Source of the DNA: Arcticibacterium sp964021845
Lineage (GTDB): Bacteria > Bacteroidota > Bacteroidia > Cytophagales > Spirosomataceae
Direction of reading: 5' to 3'
Assembly (NCBI RefSeq): GCF_964021845.1
Contig: NZ_CAXHZC010000006.1
Coordinates: 248,001-312,000 of the forward strand
Length of the DNA: 64,000 bases
This document shows, piece by piece, positions 34,942 to 43,742 of this stretch (positions are counted from its first letter, which is position 1; each line of letters begins with the position of its first letter). The notes under the pieces were generated by a model. The model worked only from the letters and a program-made list of their open reading frames with translations, was not told the DNA's origin and made no database searches. A program made the position numbers and the translations under genes.

Positions 34942-37695
34942 ATGCAAAGAATTTTTACCTTAATAATTTTCCTATTTATTTCTATAGGCATAAGTGCTCA
35001 AGAGTCTAGCCTTTCTGGAAAAGTGTATGATGAAAACGGCCTAGTACTTCCCGGAGCTACAGTGAAGTTAGATGATAAAGCTTCCATTACAGATGGTAAC
35101 GGAAGCTTTTATTTTTCAGGCCTATCTACAGGCTCAAAAAAACTACTAATTACATATATAGGATATAATAACTTAGAGCGTCCTGTAGCTGTAGCACAAG
35201 GAGCCAATAGCTTTGTTTTTGAATTAGCTTCTGGAATTACACTACAAAAAGAAGTCATTATTTTAGGAGATAGACTGAAGGGGCAGGCTAAAGCCCTCAA
35301 TCAGCAAAAAACTAATGCCAATATTACTAATGTGGTCTCTTCTGACCAAGTTGGTAAATTTCCGGATGCTAATATTGGAGATGCATTGAAAAGAATCCCT
35401 GGTATCACTATGCAAAACGACCAAGGTGAAGCTAGAGATATAGTTATAAGAGGAATGGCTCCTCAGTTAAATGCCGTTACGCTAAATGGTGAGCGAATTC
35501 CTTCTGCCGAAGGCGATAATAGAAAAGTGCAAATGGATTTAATTCCGTCTGACATGATTCAAACAATACAGGTTAACAAAGCGGTGCTTCCTAATATGGA
35601 TGCCGATGCTATTGGAGGTTCCGTAAACCTAGTGACAAGAAAAGCTCCGAATGACTTAAGAGTTTCTGGTACTCTCGGTTCGGGTATTAACATGTTGTCA
35701 AAAAAACCAATTTATAATGGTGCATTTGTAATCGGAAATAGAATTTTAAATGAGAAGTTGGGCTTTGTGCTTTCAGGGTCTTATAACAACCATAATTTTG
35801 GCTCTGATAATGTAGAGGGGGTTTGGGTTGAAACAGATGAAGGAGCGGTAATTGATGAACTTGACATAAGAGAATATAAAGTTCAGCGAGTTAGACGAAG
35901 CGTTTCTGCTAATCTTGATTACGATTTAAGTCCAAATCATTCCATTGGTTTTTCGGCCATGTATAACTGGAGAGATGACTGGGAAAACCGTTTTAGAATG
36001 AGAGTAAGCCAGCTAGAAGATGCCTTTGATGATGGTAACTTCACTTCTACAGGAACAGGGCTATATAATATCACCGCCGGACGAGTAGAATATCAAACAA
36101 AGGGTGGCTTAGATAGCGATAGAATAAAGGCTAAAAGATTAGAGATTCAAAAAGTATGGAACTACACCTTAAATGGAAACCATAAGTTTAATAAACTTCA
36201 AGCTACATGGAATGTGACCATGGCACAGGCTTCTGAAGAAAGACCAAATGAGCGTTATATAAGCTTTAGAGACAAAAACCAAGTTGTCAATCTTGACATA
36301 AGCGATACACAGTCTCCTTATGTTTATTTAGCAAACAGAGCTGATAACCTTGCTATTGGTCTTGATGCCATATCAGAGCAATATGAGTATACTTCTGATA
36401 AAGACATAAATGCCAAATTAGATTTCCAATTGCCATATTCTAATAATGGTGTTTTTAAGTTTGGAGGAAGGTTAAGAACTAAAGAAAAGCAAAGAGATCA
36501 AAACTACTTTGAGTACGAAGAAGTGAATGAAACCATAAGCGATATAGCCAGTGTGTCAAATTCAGACTACTCAGACCCCAACTTTTTAGCGGGTTCACAG
36601 TACCAAGTTGGCCAGTTTGCCACGCCTGAGTTTCTTGGGAATCTAGATTTGAATAATACCAGTCTCTTTGAGAAAAAGGATGTGCCAGAGGAATATATCT
36701 CTGGAATATATTCTGCGAATGAGAGCATTACAGGTGGATATGTAATGGTAGACCAGCAGATAAATAAAAGACTTTCAGCCATTTTAGGCTTGAGGTATGA
36801 GTATACCAAGATTGACTATACTGGTAATATTTACAACATTGACGAAGAAACAGTTTCTCAAGACAGCAGGACAAATTCCTATGGGAACCTTCTTCCAGGC
36901 GTTCATTTTAAATACGATATTAAAGATAATGCAATCTTAAGGTTTGCTTGGACCAACACCATTGCTAGACCTAGCTATTATGACTTGGTGCCGTTTGCTA
37001 ATTTCAGCCCTCAGGACTCAGAGTTAGAAAGAGGTAATCCAGACTTGAAAGCAAGTACGGCGTCTAACTTTGATATAATGGCAGAAAATTACTTTAAAAA
37101 CATAGGTATAGTATCTGCGGGTATGTTTTATAAGAATATTTCCAATTTCATTTATTCACAAACTATTCAAAACTACTCAGACCCAGTTTTTGGAAATGAT
37201 TTAGAGTATACTCTACCTAAAAACGGTGGTACAGCGGAAGTAGTAGGAGTGGAACTAGCCCTTCAGCGTCAGTTATGGAAAGGCTTTGGTATTTACCTTA
37301 ACTATACCTACACGCATTCTTCTACAACGGGAATTGAGGAGAGAGACGACGAAGGTTTAGGCCTTCCAGGAACAGCAAATAATATGTTTAATGCTTCACT
37401 TTCTTACGAGAAGAAAAAATTTGTGGCCAGAATCTCATTAAACTATGCCAGTGACTATATAGATGAGCTAGGCGGTAATGCTTTTGAAGACAGGTACTAT
37501 GATAAGCAAACGTTTCTTGATGTTAATGCCGCTTACGCCATTACCCCTGCTATCAGAGTTTATTTAGAAGGTAACAACCTTACAAATCAAGCTTTAAGAT
37601 ACTACCAAGGTATTTCTTCTAGAACAATGCAAAAAGAATTTTATAACGCAAGATATAATCTTGGCCTAAAGTTCGATTTGAACAAAAAGAATTAA
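34942..37695 (+). CDS. TonB-dependent receptor (CarboxypepD_reg-like, 917 aa)
   Basis: This outer-membrane receptor uses TonB energy to import a bulky substrate. A signal peptide (1-19, ending ISAQ) is followed by a carboxypeptidase-regulatory-like beta-sandwich (about 22-100, GKVYDENGLVLPGATV). The plug spans about 120-235 (NIGDALKRIPGITMQ, IVIRGMAPQLNAVTLNG). The 22-strand barrel ends in NLGLKFDLNKKN. It belongs to the TIGR01782-like group rather than to SusC, and no SusD partner follows. The next gene is a secreted acid phosphatase, after a terminator, so the receptor may take up phosphate-containing compounds. That role is inferred only from context and promoter. Confidence 0.94.
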   Translation: MQRIFTLIIFLFISIGISAQESSLSGKVYDENGLVLPGATVKLDDKASITDGNGSFYFSGLSTGSKKLLITYIGYNNLERPVAVAQGANSFVFELASGITLQKEVIILGDRLKGQAKALNQQKTNANITNVVSSDQVGKFPDANIGDALKRIPGITMQNDQGEARDIVIRGMAPQLNAVTLNGERIPSAEGDNRKVQMDLIPSDMIQTIQVNKAVLPNMDADAIGGSVNLVTRKAPNDLRVSGTLGSGINMLSKKPIYNGAFVIGNRILNEKLGFVLSGSYNNHNFGSDNVEGVWVETDEGAVIDELDIREYKVQRVRRSVSANLDYDLSPNHSIGFSAMYNWRDDWENRFRMRVSQLEDAFDDGNFTSTGTGLYNITAGRVEYQTKGGLDSDRIKAKRLEIQKVWNYTLNGNHKFNKLQATWNVTMAQASEERPNERYISFRDKNQVVNLDISDTQSPYVYLANRADNLAIGLDAISEQYEYTSDKDINAKLDFQLPYSNNGVFKFGGRLRTKEKQRDQNYFEYEEVNETISDIASVSNSDYSDPNFLAGSQYQVGQFATPEFLGNLDLNNTSLFEKKDVPEEYISGIYSANESITGGYVMVDQQINKRLSAILGLRYEYTKIDYTGNIYNIDEETVSQDSRTNSYGNLLPGVHFKYDIKDNAILRFAWTNTIARPSYYDLVPFANFSPQDSELERGNPDLKASTASNFDIMAENYFKNIGIVSAGMFYKNISNFIYSQTIQNYSDPVFGNDLEYTLPKNGGTAEVVGVELALQRQLWKGFGIYLNYTYTHSSTTGIEERDDEGLGLPGTANNMFNASLSYEKKKFVARISLNYASDYIDELGGNAFEDRYYDKQTFLDVNAAYAITPAIRVYLEGNNLTNQALRYYQGISSRTMQKEFYNARYNLGLKFDLNKKN

Positions 37696-37723
37696 TACAG
37701 TTTATAAATGGTTTAGAATTATT

Positions 37724-37753
37724 AAAGGTGCCCAATATCATGGGCATCTTTTT
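37724..37753 (+). terminator. Rho-independent terminator after the TonB receptor
   Basis: An 8-bp stem GGTGCCCA / TGGGCATC (one G-T pair) with loop ATATCA is followed directly by TTTTT. It lies 32 bp after the receptor stop. Confidence 0.85.
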
Positions 37754-37764
37754 CCTTTAAATCG

Positions 37765-37772
37765 TAATTTTG
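37765..37772 (+). promoter_or_regulatory. TAATTTTG, possible -7 element of the phosphatase gene
   Basis: It matches TAnnTTTG but ends only 5 bp before the ATG, which would give a leaderless or nearly leaderless mRNA. It may be chance. Confidence 0.25.
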
Positions 37773-37777
37773 AAACA

Positions 37778-38719
37778 ATGAAAAAAATAGGATTATTATT
37801 GGTTTTGGCATTTACAGTTAGTACTGTCTTTGCCCAAAAAAAAGTAAAATTAGATAAAGCAATTGCCTATGATGAAGACGCCACGGGAGTCTTTATTTTT
37901 GGCGACTGGGGAAGAGGCGGCGAGTATAAGCAAAAAGAACTAGCCAATGCCATGGGTGCTGCTGCCAAGAAATTTGAACCTGAATTTATTATATCCACAG
38001 GAGATAACTTTTACCCAAATGGGATAGCCAGCATTTCAGATCCTCAATGGATTACTTCATTCGAAAATGTATATTCTGACCATTCTTTGAATATCAACTG
38101 GTTCGTGGTTTTGGGTAATCATGACTACCGTGGAAACATGCAGGCAGAAATTGATTATACCAAAATAAGCAAACGGTGGAACATGCCAGCTGCCTATTAT
38201 TCCTTCGAGCAAGAATTAGAAGATGGAAGCAAAGCACTCTTTGTTTTTGTAGATACTAATCCGCTAAATGATGAGTACTATGGCGAAGAAAAATATGCCA
38301 GTAAAGTGGCAACTCAAGATACTACAAAGCAAATAATTTGGTTAAAAAAGACATTAGAAGAATCCAATGCCGACTGGAAAATAGTAACGGGTCATCATCC
38401 ACTTTATACAGGTGGTAAAAGAATAGAAGACCCTAATGATGTTAGAAATCATTTACTTCCAATTTTAAAAGAATATGAAGTTGACTTTTATCTAGCTGGT
38501 CATGAGCATGATTTGCAGTACATTAAGCCCTCTGGTAAAACACATCATATAGTTTCTGGAGCGGGTTCTGAGGTGAGGCCAACGGGCTATTTAGAAACTA
38601 CGGTTTTTGCAGAATCTCGTCAAGGTTTTGGATATCTTAGTCTGAAGAAAGGTGCTGCTCATTTGAGTTTTATAGACTACAAAGGAAAACTGCTTTACGA
38701 GACAAATATTGTCAAGTAG
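37778..38719 (+). CDS. Secreted purple-acid-phosphatase-like metallophosphoesterase
   Basis: This is a 313-residue calcineurin-like phosphoesterase resembling mammalian tartrate-resistant (type 5) acid phosphatase. It has a signal peptide (1-19) and all dinuclear metal motifs in order: GDWGRGG (about 42), GDNFYPNG (about 75), GNHDYRG (about 113), TGHHPLYTGG (about 204) and GHEHDLQY (about 240). It is expected to release phosphate from organic esters in the periplasm or outside the cell. It follows the TonB receptor gene but lies behind a terminator, so it probably has its own promoter. The tail lacks a T9SS sorting domain. Confidence 0.94.
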   Translation: MKKIGLLLVLAFTVSTVFAQKKVKLDKAIAYDEDATGVFIFGDWGRGGEYKQKELANAMGAAAKKFEPEFIISTGDNFYPNGIASISDPQWITSFENVYSDHSLNINWFVVLGNHDYRGNMQAEIDYTKISKRWNMPAAYYSFEQELEDGSKALFVFVDTNPLNDEYYGEEKYASKVATQDTTKQIIWLKKTLEESNADWKIVTGHHPLYTGGKRIEDPNDVRNHLLPILKEYEVDFYLAGHEHDLQYIKPSGKTHHIVSGAGSEVRPTGYLETTVFAESRQGFGYLSLKKGAAHLSFIDYKGKLLYETNIVK

Positions 38720-38766
38720 TTTTTGATATTTTATGGCGTTTGTTACTTTTAATTACTCTAAATTAA

Positions 38767-39201
38767 ATGCTAATGAATGCCATTTACCATAATTTTATCA
38801 TCAAAGTATCTCCAGAAAAGGTTTATAGAGCTATATCGACACCTTCTGATTTGGAGAATTGGTGGCCCCTTAAATGCTCTGGCAAACCAGCGTTTGAGGA
38901 GCTTTACAATTTTAACTTTACTGATGAATACAATTGGTATGGAAAGGTAGTTAAAGCTGAAAATGCAAAAGCTTTCTACATTAAAATGACTGAGGCAGAT
39001 GCCGACTGGTCGCCTACTACTTTCGGTTTTGATTTAGAAAAAACTTCAGAAGGATATACCTATGTGGAGTTTTGGCATAAAGACTGGCCGGCCTTAAATA
39101 GGCATTTGAAATACTCTTCTTTTTGTTGGGCAAGCTTATTAAAAGACCTCAGAAATTATCTTGAAAGAGGCACTGTTGTACCGTTTGAAGACAGAGAGTA
39201 G
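38767..39201 (+). CDS. SRPBCC (START/AHSA1-like) domain protein
   Basis: This is a 144-residue cytoplasmic protein of the SRPBCC hydrophobic-ligand-binding superfamily. It starts with the typical HNFIIKVSPEKVYRAISTP and WWPLKCSGK, has strands ending YVEFWHKDWPAL, and closes with the long C-terminal helix HLKYSSFCWASLLKDLRNYLE. ATG is at 38767 with an alternative in-frame ATG 6 bases later. It lies 47 bp upstream of the MoxR gene in the same direction, so cotranscription is possible. No ligand can be predicted. Confidence 0.88.
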   Translation: MLMNAIYHNFIIKVSPEKVYRAISTPSDLENWWPLKCSGKPAFEELYNFNFTDEYNWYGKVVKAENAKAFYIKMTEADADWSPTTFGFDLEKTSEGYTYVEFWHKDWPALNRHLKYSSFCWASLLKDLRNYLERGTVVPFEDRE

Positions 39202-39248
39202 GTTTTATGATATTATGCTAAATTGCATCATCAAATCAACAGACTAGA

Positions 39249-40160
39249 ATGGCATTAACAGAATTTTGGAAAGGCTCCGATAAATATATTTGTGACCAGG
39301 GCTTAGCACAAGCATTTCATATGGCAAGGGTTTTAGGTATGCCTTTATTGATAGAAGGCGAACCCGGAACAGGAAAAACGGAACTACCCATTCAATATGC
39401 CAAATCGCAAAAACTTCCAATTTTCACCTACCCTACTGGCTCAAAAAGCAATGTGGAGTCTTTTGTGGCTCGTTTTGACCATGTAAAGTATTTGAGAGAT
39501 TCGCAGTTAGAAATCTTAAACGCCCAAAGAGAAGAAAAAGGGCTTACCACAAAACTATCAACAGGTAATAGAAATTCCGAAAACTTAGCGGATTATGTAG
39601 TTAAAGGACCTGCGGCAAAAGCCTATGCTAGTCCACATTCGGTCTTGTTAATTGACGAAATAGACAAAGCTCCACGGGAGTTTCCAAACGATTTGCTTTA
39701 TGCACTAAGTCACAGGAAATTTGTGATGCCTGAATCAGGTGAAGTCATTGAAATATCAGAGGAAGAAATGCCTGCCATAGTCATCACTTCTAATAGAGAG
39801 CAGGAGCTACCTACTGCTTTTAAAGGAAGATGTATTTATCATTACATCAGTTTTCCTGATGAAGTATTGATGCGTGAAATAGTACTAAAACATTATCCTA
39901 AAATTCATGATAGAGTGGTGGAAGTAGCCTTAGACGCATTTTACCAATTAAGAAATTTGGGCTTAGAAAGAGCTCCTACTACCAGAGAGCTATTAAATTG
40001 GCTGAAATACATTCAAACTTTTGCAAGCGAAGATTCTATAGAGAAAATAAAGAGTTTGGAAGGCTTAGGTGTTTTGATAAAAACCCAGGCAGATATGGAA
40101 AGAATTGAACGTTCTCTATCTGGCGAGTCAGACCCAAAGCGTCAGGGCTATTATAATTAG
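39249..40160 (+). CDS. MoxR-type AAA+ ATPase
   Basis: This is a 303-residue AAA+ ATPase. Walker A is GEPGTGKTE at about 37-45, Walker B LLIDEIDKAP at about 133, sensor 1 is VITSNREQELP near 178, and a sensor 2 arginine lies in ERAPTTREL. It resembles the MoxR/CoxD-like class, chaperones that work with a VWA protein to mature or remodel a target complex. The VWA partner follows 3 bp downstream, so the two are one unit. No metalloenzyme (CO dehydrogenase, methanol dehydrogenase) is nearby, so the client is unknown. Confidence 0.94.
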   Translation: MALTEFWKGSDKYICDQGLAQAFHMARVLGMPLLIEGEPGTGKTELPIQYAKSQKLPIFTYPTGSKSNVESFVARFDHVKYLRDSQLEILNAQREEKGLTTKLSTGNRNSENLADYVVKGPAAKAYASPHSVLLIDEIDKAPREFPNDLLYALSHRKFVMPESGEVIEISEEEMPAIVITSNREQELPTAFKGRCIYHYISFPDEVLMREIVLKHYPKIHDRVVEVALDAFYQLRNLGLERAPTTRELLNWLKYIQTFASEDSIEKIKSLEGLGVLIKTQADMERIERSLSGESDPKRQGYYN

Positions 40161-40163
40161 GTT

Positions 40164-41480
40164 ATGTTTGAATCCCTCCCAGCTCATTTCAGAAGTCATG
40201 GCATCCCTGCAGATGTTAGAACTTTGCTTTTGCTCCAAAAAGCCATGGAGAAGGGTTTGGTGAAAACACTGGGAGATATTTTCAATGTCTTAAAGGCTAT
40301 CATTGTCAAAGAAAAATCATTGATAGGGCCATTTACCAAAGCTTTCTATGAGTATTTTTTAGAAATAGACATAAAAGAAGGAGAAAGACTGAATGATGCC
40401 ATTATTAGGTCAAAAGCCTTTAAAAAATGGAAAGAAGATTTTGATAAAAAAGAGTTTTCTAAAGACGAGCATGACGAAGACGCATTGGTCAATAAGTTTT
40501 TAGATGAAGTTCACCTTACCACTTATGATATCAAAGAGGTGCTAGATGGGAGAGAACTTTGGGATAAGGATAATCCATATCAACAAGATGACTCTACAGA
40601 GAGTGAAGCTCGTGAAAGAAATTTGGATAAAATGGCTGATTATTCCGATTTGACCTTGCAGGAAATTCTGCAAAGAATGGAAACCATAAAGCAAAATCAG
40701 CGAACAAATCATTCAGGAGGCAAACATTGGATAGGTACTGGTGGGATTTCTCCTTATGGACATGGAGGTGCTGCTAAAGCCGGTGTAAGAGTAGGTGGAA
40801 CAGGCGGCGGGAAAATGGCAAGGGCAGTATTAAATGATAAAAACTATTACCCTATAGATGTCAATAAACTTGTAAATGATAATAATATTGATGCTGCATT
40901 AGCATCCTTAAAAGGTATAGTGGAGGAGTCTGCCCATGATGAAATTGATATTGAAAACACCATAAAACTCGGTATAAAGCGAGGAGGCTTGTTTATTCCA
41001 GAGATTAAGAAAGTAAACGAGGAAAAACTTCAAGTGATATTATTGATTGACAATGGAGGTTATTCCATGCTTTCTTACGTGAAAGTAGTGCAGGAGCTTT
41101 TTAAGAAAATGAAAACCCGTTTTGCTCATGATTTAGAAACCTATTATTTCCATAATACTATTTACGGAGAGGTTTACTCAGATTCTAACAGAACACAGGC
41201 CGTAAAGATTAAAACACTACTGGCAAAAGACGCCAGTTACAGGATTTTCATTATTGGCGATGCCACCATGGGGACTTATGAAATAAACCAACAAAGTATA
41301 AATTCATACGAAGCACTAAAGAAGAAGTTTCAGAAAATAGTTTGGCTAAATCCTGAGCCAGTTAAATATTGGGCTAGTACCATGTCTTTGCAGTTCCTGA
41401 AAGAGTTTATTGATATGTACCCTATGACTCCAAAAGGAATAGAAGAAGCTGTGAGAGATATGAATATTAAAAGAACTTAA
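40164..41480 (+). CDS. CoxE-like VWA domain protein, partner of MoxR
   Basis: This is a 438-residue protein. An alpha-helical N-terminal half (to about 160) leads to a glycine-rich linker (GTGGISPYGHGG, GGTGGGKMARA, about 193-220) and a C-terminal VWA domain. The MIDAS DxSxS motif reads DNGGY at about 295 (LLIDNGGYSML), so the first serine is missing. The threonine-aspartate portion (IIGDATMGTYE) is retained. Metal binding may be weakened. It pairs with the MoxR ATPase 3 bp upstream. The intergenic stretch 41481-41637 contains the Anbu promoter. Confidence 0.92.
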   Translation: MFESLPAHFRSHGIPADVRTLLLLQKAMEKGLVKTLGDIFNVLKAIIVKEKSLIGPFTKAFYEYFLEIDIKEGERLNDAIIRSKAFKKWKEDFDKKEFSKDEHDEDALVNKFLDEVHLTTYDIKEVLDGRELWDKDNPYQQDDSTESEARERNLDKMADYSDLTLQEILQRMETIKQNQRTNHSGGKHWIGTGGISPYGHGGAAKAGVRVGGTGGGKMARAVLNDKNYYPIDVNKLVNDNNIDAALASLKGIVEESAHDEIDIENTIKLGIKRGGLFIPEIKKVNEEKLQVILLIDNGGYSMLSYVKVVQELFKKMKTRFAHDLETYYFHNTIYGEVYSDSNRTQAVKIKTLLAKDASYRIFIIGDATMGTYEINQQSINSYEALKKKFQKIVWLNPEPVKYWASTMSLQFLKEFIDMYPMTPKGIEEAVRDMNIKRT

Positions 41481-41601
41481 AAACTCTTGAAATAGTATAA
41501 CAGCATGTTTTACTATTACCTAGAACGACACTTCTCCTATTAATATCTTCAATAGACCGTAAAAAAACATTCCTAATATTAGCAAAGTAGTGGAAGTGGA
41601 A

Positions 41602-41609
41602 TAACTTTG
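41602..41609 (+). promoter_or_regulatory. TAACTTTG -7 promoter element of anbu
   Basis: It is an exact TAnnTTTG match 28 bp upstream of the GTG start of the Anbu gene, with no clear -33 box. Confidence 0.5.
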
Positions 41610-41637
41610 TGCCGATCATAAATTAAAGCAGAATAAA

Positions 41638-42375
41638 GTGACTTATTGTTTAGGAATAAAATTGAGAAAAGGATTGGTAGCTTTAGCAGATACCAGAATT
41701 ACCTCAGGCTCAGAAACCACCACAGCCAAAAAAGTTTTTGTTCATAAATATGGGAAACATCCTATTTTTATAATGACTTCAGGTTTGAGGTCTGTAAGAG
41801 ATAAGGTGCTTTGCTATTTTGAGGAGTTGCTTGACGAAACCGAAGGCTTTGATAAAATGTATCAGGCTGTAAATGCTCTAGGAAAGCAGATAAAGCGAGT
41901 AGCTGCCGAGGATAGAGATATTTTAGCTAAAAGTGGTATCAATTTCAATATTTTCACGATTGTAGGTGGTCAGATGCCCGGTGATACAGAGCCAAAACTA
42001 TACCTACTTTATCCAGAAGGAAACTGGATAGAAGTGGGTGAAGGAACACCATTTATGATTATTGGAAACTCCGGCTATGGCAAACCTGTGCTTCAGCGAA
42101 CTATCAATTATGACTCTAGCCTTGAGTTTGCTTTAAAAACAGGTTTCTTATCTTTTGATTCTACCAGAGTTTGTGCTAGCGATGTTGGTTTCCCTATTGA
42201 TGTTTTGATATTTAATAGAGAAACATTTGAGCTAGAAGAACATAGGTTAGATGAAAAATACCTAGAAGAAATTACTGACTTTTGGGCGGAAAGACTCAAA
42301 AACTCTGTCAACCAGATTCCAGATAACTTAATTGATAAAATTCTTGATAAATCACCTTTGTTTGACAAAGGTTGA
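41638..42375 (+). CDS. anbu: Anbu, proteasome-type peptidase
   Basis: This is a 245-residue protein of the Anbu family, the ancestral-type bacterial relative of HslV and 20S proteasome beta subunits. It starts at GTG with MTYCLGIKL. Removal of Met exposes the N-terminal threonine nucleophile, which supports this start. Further family features are GLVALADTRITSG (Asp and Arg of the active site), the lysine in AKKVFVHKYGKHPIF, and GNSGYGKPVLQR near 145. In many bacteria Anbu is encoded with a transglutaminase, an alpha-E protein and a circularly permuted ATP-grasp protein; here those genes lie 14-20 kb downstream. The last 173 bp recur at 44821-44993, two bases different, both silent in this frame. 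Confidence 0.94.
   Translation: MTYCLGIKLRKGLVALADTRITSGSETTTAKKVFVHKYGKHPIFIMTSGLRSVRDKVLCYFEELLDETEGFDKMYQAVNALGKQIKRVAAEDRDILAKSGINFNIFTIVGGQMPGDTEPKLYLLYPEGNWIEVGEGTPFMIIGNSGYGKPVLQRTINYDSSLEFALKTGFLSFDSTRVCASDVGFPIDVLIFNRETFELEEHRLDEKYLEEITDFWAERLKNSVNQIPDNLIDKILDKSPLFDKG
42203..42375 (+). repeat. 173-bp direct repeat, copy 1 (3' end of anbu)
   Basis: It is identical to 44821-44993 except at 42330 (A/G) and 42342 (T/C). Both differences fall at third codon positions and do not change Leu or Ile. Similarity stops within a base or so of the stop codon at the right end and breaks abruptly at the left end. Confidence 0.95.
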
Positions 42376-42739
42376 TGTTATTTTCCCCTTTTTCTAAATC
42401 CAAGGTAGTCGCTAGTACATATGAGGTTTCTACCATCGGGATATCTACTGTTCTGGCTTCTCTTTTCAATTTGAAGAACTACTTAATGCAGTGTTACGAT
42501 AGCTAGATAATTTTTAAATGTCATACTATTACTGTCCAACACGCTTTCTTTGTATCCCGGGCCATTTTTTATTTTTTTGAGTTAATTACCCTAGCTAAAT
42601 CGCCCTAATATTTAACTAAAAACACTCCTTGTCCCTTTCGGGCTATTGCTTGGTCTTAGTAAGTCACTCGTTGTTTAATGCTTGTAGCCTAAAGAATAAC
42701 TAAGTAGGTTTGAATACATACATAAACCAACTTAGATAT
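42376..42739. other. Non-coding left flank of the inserted cassette
   Basis: This 364-bp stretch between the Anbu stop and the beta-helix gene has no credible ORF, no terminator hairpin directly after Anbu, and no transposase remnant. It presumably carries the cassette's promoter, but no TAnnTTTG element stands out. Confidence 0.5.
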
Positions 42740-43741
42740 ATGAAAAAAGTTTCATCAAGCCTCATGGCCCTTTTTATTGTCAATTTAATTCTTAATCAGG
42801 CAAATGGCCAAGGTATAATCCGTGTTACTGTTGGCATGGATTTACAGACTGAAATTAATAATGCCACTTCCGGTTCTATTTTTCTAGTGGAGCATACATC
42901 TGGTAATTCTATTGTTGTTGACAAACAAGTTTTCATTATTGGTAAAGGCTATAAACTTGGCACGCTAAATACAGAAGTGAGTCAGGTAAGGTTTATAGAG
43001 GGGTCAGATAATTCAACAATTACAGGCATGACCATTTCCAATAGTATTTATGTTGGTGCGGACAATATCACAGTTAAGAGAAATTTGGTACATGGTTCTA
43101 TTTATATCGGTCGATTAAGCAGTGCGTCGTATCAGAATATAAAAATCTCTAATTGCCAAATTTTACAAAACTATATTGAAAGCAGGATTGATTTTTCGCT
43201 CGACCCAACTAATACAATAATAAAAAACAATATTATAATTGATGATATTGAGGTGTGTTCTTCTTGTACTGGAGTTGCAATAAATAATACGATACTTAAT
43301 GAAGGAAACTGTAATCAAGAGTTTGATGATAGTTATGAAATGCCTTTTTTTAACAATATTATTTACTCTAGTTGCTATTACCCATCTAAACCTGATGGGA
43401 ACTACCCTACTAACTCCACCTTCGTACATAATATTTTTAGAGATACCCACTACATTACATCCCAACCAACCAATATTAGTCTGACAAGTTTTAGTAATGA
43501 ATTTAGTGGATACCCAAGTTTTTCAGGAGCCCTTCTAGACGCTCGTTTTCAATTGAAATCAAGTTCTGCTGCAATTGGTGCTGGTTTAGACGGTGTTGAT
43601 TGCGGAGCCTTCGGAGGCCCTGACCCTTATGTCTTAAATGGCATACCTGAAGGCCCAAATATACTAGAAGTAAGTACCCCATCTGGTGCCGCAGCTGGTC
43701 AAACAATTACAGTTAATATTCAGGCGGTAAACCAAAATTGA
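42740..43741 (+). CDS. Secreted right-handed beta-helix protein (cassette gene 1)
   Basis: This is a protein of about 333 residues. I chose the ATG at 42740, which opens a clear signal peptide (MKKVSSSLMALFIVN through ANGQG); an in-frame TTG lies 30 bases earlier. The body has the short repetitive strands of a parallel beta-helix (STITGMTISNSIYVGADNITVKRN, broken every ~20 residues by N/G turns). It ends with the DARFQLKSSSAAIGAGLDG closing segment common in secreted Bacteroidota beta-helix proteins. The tail YVLNGIPEGPNI normally precedes further domains; here it stops early. The next gene begins 1 bp after the stop. Both genes lie inside the 173-bp direct repeats. Confidence 0.85.
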   Translation: MKKVSSSLMALFIVNLILNQANGQGIIRVTVGMDLQTEINNATSGSIFLVEHTSGNSIVVDKQVFIIGKGYKLGTLNTEVSQVRFIEGSDNSTITGMTISNSIYVGADNITVKRNLVHGSIYIGRLSSASYQNIKISNCQILQNYIESRIDFSLDPTNTIIKNNIIIDDIEVCSSCTGVAINNTILNEGNCNQEFDDSYEMPFFNNIIYSSCYYPSKPDGNYPTNSTFVHNIFRDTHYITSQPTNISLTSFSNEFSGYPSFSGALLDARFQLKSSSAAIGAGLDGVDCGAFGGPDPYVLNGIPEGPNILEVSTPSGAAAGQTITVNIQAVNQN

Positions 43742-43742
43742 A

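Noticed and set aside
42710..42739. Upstream TTG start for the beta-helix gene.
   Set aside because: The ATG at 42740 directly opens a standard signal peptide; the TTG would add ten polar residues in front of it.
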